A DNA stretch of 64,000 bases, from positions 1,178,001 to 1,242,000 of the forward strand of contig NZ_CP062788.1 of assembly GCF_025136295.1 (NCBI RefSeq), written 5' to 3'. Under the pieces are notes generated by a model. That model saw only the letters and a list, made by a program, of their open reading frames with translations. It did not search any database and had not been told where the DNA came from. This DNA is from Aestuariispira ectoiniformans. Lineage in GTDB: Bacteria; Pseudomonadota; Alphaproteobacteria; UBA8366; Aestuariispiraceae. Below, piece by piece: positions 1-8,972 of the stretch (positions are counted from its first letter, which is position 1; each line of letters opens with the position of its first letter). The translations under genes were made by a program, and so were the position numbers.

Positions 1-2
1 AT

Positions 3-608
3 GTGATGCATATGGTCCGCACCTTCGAGGAAGCCGGTGCCGGTGCGGTACACATCGAAGATCAGCTTCTGCCCAAGAAATGCGGTCACCTCAATGACAA
101 GAAGCTGGCCAACCCGCAGGAAATGGCCGCCAAAATCGCGGCCGCGTCGCGTGCGCGCAGGCATCTCTATCTAATTGCCCGTACCGATGCGGCGGCAAGC
201 GAAGGCATGGACGGCGCCGTTGCGCGGGCAAAGCTTTATATGGAGGCCGGGGCCGATGCTATCTTCCCGGAGGCGTTGACCTCTGCGGAGATGTTCAGGG
301 AGTTTGCGGCAAGGATGCCGGGCGTGCCGCTGCTCGCCAATATGACGGAATTCGGGCGAACCCCGTTTTTCACGGCGCCGGAATTTGAGGACATGGGATA
401 CAGCATGGTGATCTGGCCCGTTTCCTCCCTGCGCGCGGCCAACAAGGCACAGGAAAAACTCTATGCCACGCTGACGCAGGATGGTTCCACGGAAGCCATG
501 CTGCCTGAGATGCAGACGCGGGCGGAGCTTTACGACATGATCGGTCTCAACGAATTTGAAGAACTGGACGCCTCGCTGGTCAAAAGCGTCGTACCAACCC
601 TCGAATAG
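3..608 (+). CDS. prpB: 2-methylisocitrate lyase family protein (3' part)
   Basis: This is the C-terminal two thirds of an isocitrate-lyase/PEP-mutase superfamily enzyme; the frame is open at the left edge, so the true start lies outside the window. The conserved active-site loop KKCGH (about visible residue 26) with the preceding HIEDQ is typical of methylisocitrate lyase, which splits 2-methylisocitrate into pyruvate and succinate in propionate breakdown. IARTDA and the downstream EALTS and NMTEFG blocks also fit PrpB. No prpC or prpD is visible, so the pathway role rests on family resemblance; a related lyase of the same family, such as oxaloacetate or carboxyphosphonoenolpyruvate-type, is the alternative. 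Confidence 0.82.
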   Translation: MMHMVRTFEEAGAGAVHIEDQLLPKKCGHLNDKKLANPQEMAAKIAAASRARRHLYLIARTDAAASEGMDGAVARAKLYMEAGADAIFPEALTSAEMFREFAARMPGVPLLANMTEFGRTPFFTAPEFEDMGYSMVIWPVSSLRAANKAQEKLYATLTQDGSTEAMLPEMQTRAELYDMIGLNEFEELDASLVKSVVPTLE

Positions 609-715
609 TCAAATACCTGTAGACATTTGTATCCCGGAAACCGACCTGCATGGGCGGGATGAAAAAGCAGGCGGGCCTCCGGGTCTGGAAACAGTATAAC
701 GAAAGGCAACCTGAT

Positions 716-1843
716 ATGACGCAGCAGATCAAGGTGGAAGCGGAAGGCTATGCCAACCGGGTTCGCGCACTCCCTCAAACGGAAGGCGGGGTGCTGGACC
801 TGGAGATCCTGGCGGATGAGGCGGCTGACTTTCGGCAATGGTTTTCTTTTTCCATTTCCGGGCCTGCTGGGTCGCCCTTGACCCTGCGTTTCGTCAATGC
901 CGGACAATGCAGTTATCCGGGCGGCTGGGAAGGCTATCGCGTTTGTGTGAAATTTCCCGACGGCAATTGGACACGCACCGGAACCGGCTATGAAGATGGC
1001 GTTCTTCAATGCAGGATCACCTTGCCGGAGGGGGCGGTTGAACTGGCGTATTTCCCACCTTTCGAAGCCTTCCGTGAACAGGCGTTGCTGGACAAGGCCG
1101 CAGAGGACGGGGCCGAGGTTCGGGAAATCGGGCGTTCTGTTCAGGACAGGCCCATCCATTGCCTGCAATATGGCCTGAACGACCAGACCGATCGCGTTGT
1201 CTGGCTGACGGCACGTCAGCACCCAGGCGAGACGCAGGGCGGATACTGGATGGAAGGGGCGCTTGCCGTCCTGGAAAAAGATAGTCCTGTCCGGCAGGCG
1301 CTGGAGGAAATGCACGTCGCGGTCTGCATCGTCCCCAACACCAATCCGGACGGCAGCGCCCTCGGTAACCTGCGCAGCAGTGCGACCGGGGCCAATCTCA
1401 ATCGTTGCTGGGGCACGGCCCGGGGCAGCGCGCCGGAGATTGACGCGGTGATGGATGCGATGCTTGCGACCGGGGTCGATTTTTCCCTGGATGTCCATGG
1501 GGATGAGGTTCTGCCCTATGTCTTCACCGTCGGTCCGGACGGGCTGGAAAGCTGGGACGAGGCGAAGCAGGCGGGCCGTCACCGCTTTGATCAGGCGTTG
1601 TTGGCGGAATCTTCTGATTTCCAGATGGAAGTCGGCTATGACACCAATCGTCCGGGCCATGCGGATCTTTCCAAGGCAACGCCGTGGATTTCGGATCAAT
1701 TCGGCTGTCTGTCCCTGACCCTCGAAATGCCCTTCAAGGATGCCCTGAATGCCCCGGATGACCAGGACGGGTGGAGCATCGAACGCTCGCGCCGACTGGG
1801 GGAGGCCAGTATGCGCGCGATCCTGAAATATCTCTCTGCCTAG
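716..1843 (+). CDS. M14-type cytosolic zinc carboxypeptidase
   Basis: A 375-aa metallopeptidase with an N-terminal beta-sandwich domain (about 1-130) followed by an M14 catalytic domain, the arrangement of bacterial relatives of cytosolic carboxypeptidases. The zinc ligands are visible: HPGE (H169, E172) and H261 in DVHGDE. GANLNRCW supplies the substrate-binding arginine, and E337 in LTLEMPF is the likely catalytic glutamate. There is no signal peptide, so it should act in the cytoplasm, trimming C-terminal residues from peptides or proteins. I chose the ATG at 716 because AAAGG lies 9 nt upstream; the ATG at 650 in the same frame has no ribosome site. The physiological substrate is unknown. 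Confidence 0.85.
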   Translation: MTQQIKVEAEGYANRVRALPQTEGGVLDLEILADEAADFRQWFSFSISGPAGSPLTLRFVNAGQCSYPGGWEGYRVCVKFPDGNWTRTGTGYEDGVLQCRITLPEGAVELAYFPPFEAFREQALLDKAAEDGAEVREIGRSVQDRPIHCLQYGLNDQTDRVVWLTARQHPGETQGGYWMEGALAVLEKDSPVRQALEEMHVAVCIVPNTNPDGSALGNLRSSATGANLNRCWGTARGSAPEIDAVMDAMLATGVDFSLDVHGDEVLPYVFTVGPDGLESWDEAKQAGRHRFDQALLAESSDFQMEVGYDTNRPGHADLSKATPWISDQFGCLSLTLEMPFKDALNAPDDQDGWSIERSRRLGEASMRAILKYLSA

Positions 1844-1996
1844 GTCGTGCGCCTTAGGACGCTTTCTGGCCAACCCGGCCCCCTTCCAAAAAACACTTGC
1901 CGTGGACAAGTTTCGGGAGGGGGCCCGCCGGTCACGAATGCGAAATATTCAGATTGGTCAACTGGCCGCTTTTCAATACCTCACGGCCACTAGTCG

Positions 1997-3118
1997 CTAT
2001 TTACGCGTAAGGAGCATGGCTACAGACATATTGCGGAATGGGTATACTTCCGGATTGGCCTTCAAAAGGGTGTCTGCTGTCTGATAGATTTGGTTCACAA
2101 GATCGGTTTTTGACGGCGTATCGGGAAGACTGCTGGTCAAAGCCGCTTGGGTGAAAGCCCTGAAAAAATTGACAAAACTGGCGGCGTAACGGTCCAGATC
2201 CCCATCCTGTTTATAGGCTTCAACAAAGGGAACGGGTACTTCGTAGGCTTCAGTCCGATCCAATGAATAGAGATGAGACAATTCGTAGACCGGGTTTTTC
2301 AGTGGGGCGATCAGTTCATCCAGGGTACGGAAATAAACCGGCTGATAATATTTTTCGTAAACCTGAGAAGGGATATCACCACGATCGACATGTGCCCGCA
2401 CGGCGTCGTTGAGAAGGTCGAATAACCCGTCGCAAGTGCGGATATCGTCCACGCATCCAAACACCTGGACCATGAGTTTCCCGCCAGGAACAAGTTCTTT
2501 CGACCGGGCAGTCAGAAATGCCGCCATATCCGCTTCTGCGTGCCTGGCAAATGTTTCGCTTTCACTATCGGTAATATAACCGTTGCCCCGAATCTTGCTG
2601 GGTCCGTTCGGCAGAATATATCCAGGCAAGAGATCGAGCGGGCGCTCGCTCAGATAGCCAATCGAGTTGAAAGTCGTGGCAACATGGACGCTTTGGGGGG
2701 GAAGCAATCGATCATACATTGACCCACCGACAGCCGCAGATGAGACCCGTTCTCCATCGAAAGCAGACTTCCCATCGGGCCGTAAGCCAAGGAACAACTT
2801 GGAATAGTCGTTCGTGGGCAAATCGGAATGTAGGGTTAAAAATGGCCGGTCTGTATGGTCCATCGCACGCGCAAGGAGCTTATGCATAACAGAAATGGAG
2901 TTTCGTCCTTCAGAGCAGCCAAAATCCGCAAAAGTAATGGCGCTGGTACCTTCCGCGAAAGGGAGCTCCGTTATGGCGTCCTCCAGCCAGGGGAGGACCG
3001 CCGCAATTTGTGCCCATTGCGGCGCAGAATTCGCGTTATAGAACCCCCCGCCGGCCATGCCGGTCATTCCCGTCGGCTTGATCTGCCTGTCCGTATTTAC
3101 CATCTCAACATTTGTCAT
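1997..3118 (-). CDS. SABATH-family carboxyl methyltransferase
   Basis: A 373-aa S-adenosylmethionine-dependent methyltransferase of the SABATH type (salicylate/jasmonate/indole-acetate carboxyl methyltransferases in plants, with scattered bacterial members). Visible blocks are the SAM-binding FADFGCSEGRNS near residue 62, LHSDLPTND for the adenosine end, and the FNSIGYLSERP region, equivalent to the SxxWLS loop of plant enzymes. Such enzymes turn small carboxylic acids into methyl esters. The start ATG at 3118 has GAAGG 8 nt upstream; the longer frame reaching 3211 is not needed. It is the last gene of the leftward operon, so it probably makes the final methyl ester of the pathway, or masks an intermediate. 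The substrate cannot be read from sequence. Confidence 0.8.
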   Translation of the reverse strand: MTNVEMVNTDRQIKPTGMTGMAGGGFYNANSAPQWAQIAAVLPWLEDAITELPFAEGTSAITFADFGCSEGRNSISVMHKLLARAMDHTDRPFLTLHSDLPTNDYSKLFLGLRPDGKSAFDGERVSSAAVGGSMYDRLLPPQSVHVATTFNSIGYLSERPLDLLPGYILPNGPSKIRGNGYITDSESETFARHAEADMAAFLTARSKELVPGGKLMVQVFGCVDDIRTCDGLFDLLNDAVRAHVDRGDIPSQVYEKYYQPVYFRTLDELIAPLKNPVYELSHLYSLDRTEAYEVPVPFVEAYKQDGDLDRYAASFVNFFRAFTQAALTSSLPDTPSKTDLVNQIYQTADTLLKANPEVYPFRNMSVAMLLTRK

Positions 3119-3170
3119 AAATATTTCCTTCGAATAGCGATTTGTTGCGCAAGGTCTCTCATTGCGGTTG

Positions 3171-3980
3171 TTAGGCCTTCGATAAGGCACCGGAACGTAA
3201 ATGCACGGCAAATAGGGGCAATCCGGTCAGGGCCAATCCACCAACCAGATTTCCAAGGACAACCGGAATCTCGTTCCAAATCAGATAGTCGAGAACGGAA
3301 AAGTCCCCGCCCAGCATCAGAGCGGTCGGAAACAGATACATATTGACGACTGAGTGCTCGAACGTCATCGCGAAGAAGAGCATGATCGGCATCCACATGG
3401 CGATCACCTTCCCGCTGACCGAGGTGGAAATCATTGCGCCAACGACACCAAGGGACACCATCCAATTGCACAGCGCACCGCGAATAAAGATGGTCATCAT
3501 GCCGCCGATGCCATGCTCCTTGTATCCCACAGTGCGATTCTTGCCGATATTGGCGATGATCTCGCCGACATGACTGACTTCTGCCGTATATCCATAGGTA
3601 AAGATGACAGAAGTCAGGAAGGCAATGAGCAGGGCGCCCAGGAAATTACCGATAAAGGTGGTTGCGATTGTCCTCGTTACCCCGCCAAGGGTTATATCGG
3701 GGCGACGGTCGAGCCAGGCCAAAGGGGCAAGAACGAACATCCCGGTAACAAGATCGAATCCCATGAGATACAAAATGCAAAAGCCGACCGGGAACAACAC
3801 GGCGCCTACGATGGGAAATCCGGTCTGGACACCAACTGTGATCGCAAAAACAGCGGAAATAGCCAGAATAGCACCGGCCATGAATGCCCTGATGAACAAT
3901 ATACGGGGGTTCAGTAAGATTTTTTCCTCGCCCACATCGATGATTTTCTCAACAAAGATGCGCGGTTCGTAATAAGACAT
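3171..3980 (-). CDS. Formate/nitrite transporter (FNT) family channel
   Basis: A 269-aa inner-membrane protein with about six hydrophobic segments. The FNT signatures are clear: RGALCNWMVSLG (third repeat region) and the FEHSVVNMYLFP block, which holds the central pore histidine of FocA/NirC proteins. These pentameric channels pass formate, nitrite or related small monovalent anions or acids. It sits between an EamA exporter and a SABATH methyltransferase in one leftward operon, with an SD (GGAG) ahead of the ATG at 3980. A channel of this kind in a small-molecule cluster suggests that formate or nitrite is a by-product to be expelled or a substrate to be imported; which one cannot be told here. 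Confidence 0.9.
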   Translation of the reverse strand: MSYYEPRIFVEKIIDVGEEKILLNPRILFIRAFMAGAILAISAVFAITVGVQTGFPIVGAVLFPVGFCILYLMGFDLVTGMFVLAPLAWLDRRPDITLGGVTRTIATTFIGNFLGALLIAFLTSVIFTYGYTAEVSHVGEIIANIGKNRTVGYKEHGIGGMMTIFIRGALCNWMVSLGVVGAMISTSVSGKVIAMWMPIMLFFAMTFEHSVVNMYLFPTALMLGGDFSVLDYLIWNEIPVVLGNLVGGLALTGLPLFAVHLRSGALSKA

Positions 3981-4085
3981 AGGATATCTCCATGTGCTGT
4001 GCATCTTCTGGTGGCATGCCAAACAGGCCGATTGGACAAGTCGGCGCGGCCGAAACCATTGCTCCACGCCAAAATGTTCAGCCCT

Positions 4086-5030
4086 CTAACTGCTTCGCGC
4101 CATGCCATTTTTCGTTTTTTCTCTGCCAGTTAATCGTGGCAGGCGTTGCCGCGTGACGGCCCAAATGCCTGCCATGATCAGGGCAATGCTCAATATGAAA
4201 TAGGATCCGAAATCCTCGTCGAAAAACGCCCATGCGAGCAGGGTGATGGTTGGTGGCACCAGAAAGAAATAGCTTTGAGAGTGAGAAACATCCCGTTTTC
4301 GTATGAGGATGTAAAACAACAGCCAGCTGCCCAGGGACAACACAATTCCCATCCATAGCAGCGACCCAAGCAAGGGGAATGTCCAGTTGACGGTCATTGG
4401 CTCAAAAGCAAGCATCAAACCAAAGACAGGGATGAACGCGCTGAAATGTTGTATCAATGATCCTGTCATCAGGTTCATATGCGCAACGAAACGTTTTTGA
4501 TACAGCACGCCGGCAACCATGCTGAAAAGGCATAAAATCGTCAGGAACAGCCCGCTATAGGTGTTGTCGCCAGTATGGACTTTCTGGCCGACGATGAAAA
4601 CGACGCCAATTGTCCCCAGCAACAGCCCGAGCGCCTGTTTGAAGCTGGAGTTTTCGCCGAGAAATACAGCGGCCCCCACAGAAGCGAGTACCGGATGCAA
4701 AGCCATGATCAAACCGACAGTCCCGGCATCCATGCCCCACTCATACGCGATCAGCATTCCGGTAAAGCAAAAACCGTGAATGAGAATCCCGATCACAGAC
4801 AGGTGCACATACTCCGTCGCCTTCTTGGGCCAATCGGCCTTGAAAAAATAAATGATCGTCAAAAAAATCGGGATCGGAATGGCCAATCGCAGGGATTGGA
4901 ATGTAAAGGGGTCCGTAAAAGCGATCCCGGTTTTTGATGCGACATAACCGGAACTATATAAAACAACAAATAACACCGGTAGTATTCGGTCAACGAATAC
5001 TGAATGTTTATTCGCGCGAGTTGGAGGCAT
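4086..5030 (-). CDS. EamA/DMT-family transporter
   Basis: A 314-aa drug/metabolite-transporter superfamily protein with ten predicted membrane helices in two EamA repeats; the first has the typical SSGYVASKTG start and the ALHPVLASVGAAVFLGE block near residue 115, the second ends near residue 290. These carriers export amino-acid-like metabolites or hydrophobic small molecules. It is the third gene of the leftward operon, 23 bp after the thioesterase, and is the obvious candidate exporter for the pathway product. The start ATG has a weak GGAAAC site. Confidence 0.87.
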   Translation of the reverse strand: MPPTRANKHSVFVDRILPVLFVVLYSSGYVASKTGIAFTDPFTFQSLRLAIPIPIFLTIIYFFKADWPKKATEYVHLSVIGILIHGFCFTGMLIAYEWGMDAGTVGLIMALHPVLASVGAAVFLGENSSFKQALGLLLGTIGVVFIVGQKVHTGDNTYSGLFLTILCLFSMVAGVLYQKRFVAHMNLMTGSLIQHFSAFIPVFGLMLAFEPMTVNWTFPLLGSLLWMGIVLSLGSWLLFYILIRKRDVSHSQSYFFLVPPTITLLAWAFFDEDFGSYFILSIALIMAGIWAVTRQRLPRLTGREKTKNGMARSS

Positions 5031-5053
5031 TATTTTGTTTCCAGCTTGTTTGA

Positions 5054-5536
5054 CTAGTCGGCAGGCGCCATGTCACGAGCTGGTTCCGCTAAATATTCAA
5101 GGAGATAATCCTTGAAGTATCCAGGCACCTCCACCGTTTCGATCCTTTTGGATTTAGCCGAGGATTGTGCGCAAATGACTGTGAGCTGTCCTTTTGAGAC
5201 GGGCTCCTTGGTGTGGTCTTCGGACTCTTTATATAGCAGGAATTTCAACGTGATGGATTTTTTGCCAATGCGTGCAACATTCAGGGCGATATGTATTTTA
5301 TCGCCAAACAGCATCGGCCGTAAAAAATCGCATTTGGTTGAGAGTATCGGCCACTTGTATAGCGGATCACAGATACTCATCCCCCCATTCTGGAAGAAGC
5401 GCGTTTCCGCATATTCAACATAGCGGAAGGCGTTTGAATAATGCGCAATGCCTGCCATGTCTGTTTCACAGAATTCTACATCTTTTGAAACTGTGAACAG
5501 CTTTTCATCAACCTGCCTGTCATTTTTATTAATCAT
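5054..5536 (-). CDS. Hotdog-fold acyl-CoA thioesterase (4HBT type)
   Basis: A 160-aa single hotdog domain. The 4-hydroxybenzoyl-CoA thioesterase signature is present, D26-x2-G29-x2-H32 followed by FRYVEYAETRFF, which carries the catalytic aspartate and helix of the family. Such enzymes hydrolyse acyl-CoA or aryl-CoA thioesters. The ATG at 5536 is preferred over a TTG at 5548 because GGACGGA precedes it. It lies 12 bp downstream of the double acyl-adenylating enzyme, so a likely job is releasing the free acid from the CoA ester made by that enzyme, or clearing dead-end thioesters. Confidence 0.86.
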   Translation of the reverse strand: MINKNDRQVDEKLFTVSKDVEFCETDMAGIAHYSNAFRYVEYAETRFFQNGGMSICDPLYKWPILSTKCDFLRPMLFGDKIHIALNVARIGKKSITLKFLLYKESEDHTKEPVSKGQLTVICAQSSAKSKRIETVEVPGYFKDYLLEYLAEPARDMAPAD

Positions 5537-5548
5537 TGTTCCGTCCAA

Positions 5549-8500
5549 TCAAGCAGTTTCACGAATGATGCGCTTCAGTTTTTTTCCGGTAACTCCCTCG
5601 TTGGAGCCGGGATGGACCTGTTTTATTTCCGAAATTTCGGGGAGGTTATTTTCGATCGAATAATTGAAAATCCGGTCGGTGACCTGTTCGAGCGATGTAT
5701 TCTCCCTGAGTTCGACCTGAATTTTCAGGGTTCCTTCGGTGTTGCCCTGCACCACGGTGCAGTCGAAAATTTCGGGAATGTTCTTCAAATAGGATTCTTC
5801 AAGTTGGCAGCTGTAATATGTTTTGCCATTCAGCAGCATGGCGTCGCTCGTCCTGTCGACATGATAATAAAGGCCATTCTCTCCCTTGTAGACCAGATCA
5901 CCAGTCAACCAGTAACCGTTGAGAATAGCGCTTTCCGTTGCTTCCCGGTTTCCCCAATAGCCCGATGTCACGCTTGGTGATTTGACCCCCAACCTGCCGA
6001 CCTGACCGCATTCTGTGATCTCTTCGCCCTCTTCATCGAAGAGCGCGACTTTAATCCAGGAAAACGGCTTGCCGATGCATCGGTCAAAATTGTTCGTTTC
6101 GATGGTGTGAATGTTTCTGAAGATGCCAAACGCGAATTCCGAAGAGCCCAGATTGTCGATAAACAGAGCGCCGTTCACGCGTTCGCCATTTTCGATCCGA
6201 TGGCCATATTGGACTATCTGCCTGACATGCGGTTCGTGGCATGCATCCGCCGTACTCATCCATATGTTTATAGATGACAGCCGCTGGGGCTCGATATCGC
6301 ATCGGCATAAATCGACATAGATGCTGGGGAAGGCAAACATCATCGACGGTTTGAACGTTTCAATCGCCGTTACAACGCTGTCTGGTGATTTGTCAGAGAT
6401 TAGGACCAGATGATTCATCCGCAGGATGTTGCTCATCAGCATTGTGATTGCAGCGGCGTGCGAGTGAGGGGCCGCTGACATCACGGTATCGCCAAGTTGC
6501 CGTTCGAGTTGCTTTTTGACACCGTAAATAATCGATTCATGGCTGAAGGAAACAGCCTTTGGCAGGCCTGTTGTGCCCGACGTGTGGCTGATAAGAACGG
6601 TGTCTTCGGCCTTGTGGTCGTAAATGTCACAGGCCTCTGTAAATGGTTGCTCTTCCACAGCAAGGCGGCTTTCAATCCGGCCGTCAATCTCAGTGCTGAA
6701 GGCAAGGATTTTGTCCAGCCGCTCACCTTCCGATACAAGCAAATCGGCTTTGATGTTCGACAAATATTTACTTGCGATTTCCGGCAGCAATCCGCCATTC
6801 ACAAAGGCTGGAATTGCTCCGATCCTGGTCAGGGCAAGATAGTGGAAATAATAGGATATCCCGTCATCCAAATACAAAGCCACGATGGATTTCGGCCGAA
6901 TGCCCATATGCCAGTAACATGAGGCGATATGGGTTGTTTTATTCACCAGGTCACGCCGGGTGAATTCATGAGGCTGGCCGTCGAAATCAATGTAGGTAAG
7001 GGCTTTTTTGTCCGCCTCGTCCGCCAATTCATCAACGCGGAACAGAAAGTTACCTGCGCCGATACTGGGGTCCTTGGCCATGCTGCTTATCAATGCTTCC
7101 TTATCCATCGCATTATTTCCTTCAATATTTTCGGACCCATGTCGCAGCATGTGACGTTTCAGTTTTCCCGTTTCCGTTTTGGGTAAGCTGTCAACGAATT
7201 TGACCGACCGTGGATATTTGTAGGGAGATATTGTCTGCTTCACGTGGTTCTGCAGCGTTTCCACCAAACCCTTCTCACTGCCGTCCCTGTCCGCCAGAAC
7301 GACATGGGCCTGGACGATATGTCCACGGTCTGGATCCGGAACGCCGATAACCGCACATTCCCGCACGTAGGGATGCGAAAGCAGCGCCTCTTCAACCTCG
7401 GCAGCGGCAATGTTATAGCCGGACGAAATGATCATATCGTCCCCTCGGGAAACGAAATGAAGCCGTCCATCCTTGTCTTTGCGAAAGAAGTCACCAGTCA
7501 GGTTCCAGCCATTTTTCACGTAGTCGGACTGACGGGGGTCATCCAGGTAACGGCAACCTGTTGGCCCGCGGAAACCCAACCACCCCGGCTCTTCAATTCC
7601 GACCGCTTTCATTTCATCATCGAAGAGTTCGACCTCGTATCCTTCAATCGGTTGGAGCCCCACCGGTCCGGACTTGAAATCATCAAGGGTTGTTGCCAAA
7701 AATGTGTGTAGCGCTTCGGTTGAACCCATTCCGTTTATGATGGGTACGCCGATGTTGTCCTGCCAGCTCTCCAATACCGGGTGCGGTAAATTTTCGCCTG
7801 CGGACACGGCGCATCTCAATGTCTTGAGAAGTTCAAAGTTGGACTTCTGGGATAGCATTGTCTTGTAAGCTGTCGGTGCCGAAAAACAGACAGTTGCACC
7901 ATAACGGTCGATCAATTCCGGTAAGTTGGATGGAGAGGTTTGCTCCAACAATACTGCCGTTGCGGCAAAACGCAGCGGAAACACAGCCAAACCACCCAAA
8001 CCAAAAGTGAATGCCAGCGGTGGCGTGCCGATGCAGATATCCGCAGGCACCAGTTTAATGCGCTGCCTTGCGAAACCATCAGCGATGGCAAGGATATCCC
8101 GATGACAGTGCATTGTGATTTTGGGCTTGCCGGTTGTACCGGACGTGCTGGCCAGCAGTGCTATGTCGTGCTGGGAGGTGGTGACTACGTCAAAGTCTGT
8201 CGATTTTGAGACTGCCAGGTTGTTGATCTCGGCATCGTTGTCATCACAGGTGGAAAATTCTGCGATTTTGAGTTCGGGGGCTATTTTTCCGTTCAGACGG
8301 TCTAATTCTTCACCCAGTCCCTTTTGACAAAGAACCAAATCAACTTTGGCCTTATCGATCAAAATGTTCAATTCATTGGCGCGCATCTGCGATATGGTGT
8401 TAAAGGCGATCGCACCCGCCTTTAGAACTGCCAGAAAGCAGGCCACCATCATCGGACAATTCTTGGACCGGATCATGACCCGGTTTCCGGGCACAATCCC

Positions 8501-8752
8501 GAAATCTTCGGTGAGAACCTGAGCTATTTTGTTTGAGAGTTCACTGAGCTGCCGATACGACAGCGAACCATTTGCACCGATCAATGCGGTGTGATCGCCG
8601 AATCCGCGCTCTACCAAGGCATCAACTAATTCTACCCCTGCGTTTAATTTTTTCTGATATGGGTAAAGATCTGTCTTGAATTTTGGCAACGCCTCAGTTG
8701 TTGGCAATTTGTTGTTTGCAAACTCATCTTTGTGGCCAGTTTCTACAAACAT
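5549..8752 (-). CDS. Fused double acyl-adenylating enzyme (two AMP-forming ligase modules)
   Basis: A 1067-aa protein made of two complete ANL-superfamily ligases in tandem. Module 1 (about 1-540) has the phosphate loop STSGTTGKPK at 202-211, NGMGSTE near 340, RGDDMIISSGYN near 437 and the catalytic lysine K530 in TETGK; its overall look is that of benzoate/2-aminobenzoate-CoA ligases. Module 2 (549-1067) has HTSGTTGLPK at 723-732, an unusual hinge (AMLLNGKTYYSCQLEE) and a final GVTGK lysine, K1057. No carrier-protein domain is visible, so CoA thioester formation or adenylate transfer is more likely than NRPS chemistry. The junction holds an internal ATG (M549, position 7108) with GAAGGAA 8 nt upstream, as if two genes had merged. 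It is the first gene of the leftward operon. Confidence 0.85.
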   Translation of the reverse strand: MFVETGHKDEFANNKLPTTEALPKFKTDLYPYQKKLNAGVELVDALVERGFGDHTALIGANGSLSYRQLSELSNKIAQVLTEDFGIVPGNRVMIRSKNCPMMVACFLAVLKAGAIAFNTISQMRANELNILIDKAKVDLVLCQKGLGEELDRLNGKIAPELKIAEFSTCDDNDAEINNLAVSKSTDFDVVTTSQHDIALLASTSGTTGKPKITMHCHRDILAIADGFARQRIKLVPADICIGTPPLAFTFGLGGLAVFPLRFAATAVLLEQTSPSNLPELIDRYGATVCFSAPTAYKTMLSQKSNFELLKTLRCAVSAGENLPHPVLESWQDNIGVPIINGMGSTEALHTFLATTLDDFKSGPVGLQPIEGYEVELFDDEMKAVGIEEPGWLGFRGPTGCRYLDDPRQSDYVKNGWNLTGDFFRKDKDGRLHFVSRGDDMIISSGYNIAAAEVEEALLSHPYVRECAVIGVPDPDRGHIVQAHVVLADRDGSEKGLVETLQNHVKQTISPYKYPRSVKFVDSLPKTETGKLKRHMLRHGSENIEGNNAMDKEALISSMAKDPSIGAGNFLFRVDELADEADKKALTYIDFDGQPHEFTRRDLVNKTTHIASCYWHMGIRPKSIVALYLDDGISYYFHYLALTRIGAIPAFVNGGLLPEIASKYLSNIKADLLVSEGERLDKILAFSTEIDGRIESRLAVEEQPFTEACDIYDHKAEDTVLISHTSGTTGLPKAVSFSHESIIYGVKKQLERQLGDTVMSAAPHSHAAAITMLMSNILRMNHLVLISDKSPDSVVTAIETFKPSMMFAFPSIYVDLCRCDIEPQRLSSINIWMSTADACHEPHVRQIVQYGHRIENGERVNGALFIDNLGSSEFAFGIFRNIHTIETNNFDRCIGKPFSWIKVALFDEEGEEITECGQVGRLGVKSPSVTSGYWGNREATESAILNGYWLTGDLVYKGENGLYYHVDRTSDAMLLNGKTYYSCQLEESYLKNIPEIFDCTVVQGNTEGTLKIQVELRENTSLEQVTDRIFNYSIENNLPEISEIKQVHPGSNEGVTGKKLKRIIRETA

Positions 8753-8972
8753 TTCCTTAACCTGATTTATAATCTATTGATATAACGTCATAAATTTTAT
8801 GATCCTTATAAAAATAGATTAAGTTGTGGACTGAAATCTATGGTTGATATTCATTGCAGAAGATTACTAAAACTTGCAATGAAAAAAATTTATTAAAATT
8901 ATATTTTTTCCTAGACGCTCTCGGCCAGTTTTTTTATATGCTCTTATAAGTAGCAACTGAAACGGCGATGAA
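8753..8972. promoter_or_regulatory. Divergent promoter region with nested palindromes
   Basis: This 220-bp AT-rich gap separates the two divergent operons and must hold both promoters. A perfect 15-nt palindrome, TCATAAATTTTATGA (8788-8802), is flanked almost symmetrically by an outer inverted pair, AATCTATT (8771-8778) and AATAGATT (8813-8820); AATCTAT recurs at 8835-8841. A second perfect pair, TCATTGCA (8851-8858) and TGCAATGA (8875-8882), lies nearer the rightward operon. These look like operators for a dimeric regulator, but no DNA-binding regulator is encoded within the cluster. I could not assign -35/-10 boxes with confidence. Confidence 0.55.

Noticed and set aside
530-1909. 459-codon minus-strand open frame opposite the carboxypeptidase gene
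   Set aside because: It is antisense to a gene with clear zinc-binding motifs, has no ribosome site and shows no recognisable domain; long antisense frames are expected in GC-rich genes.
5549-8752. Reading the double ligase as an NRPS
   Set aside because: There is no carrier or condensation domain; both modules are plain adenylating enzymes.
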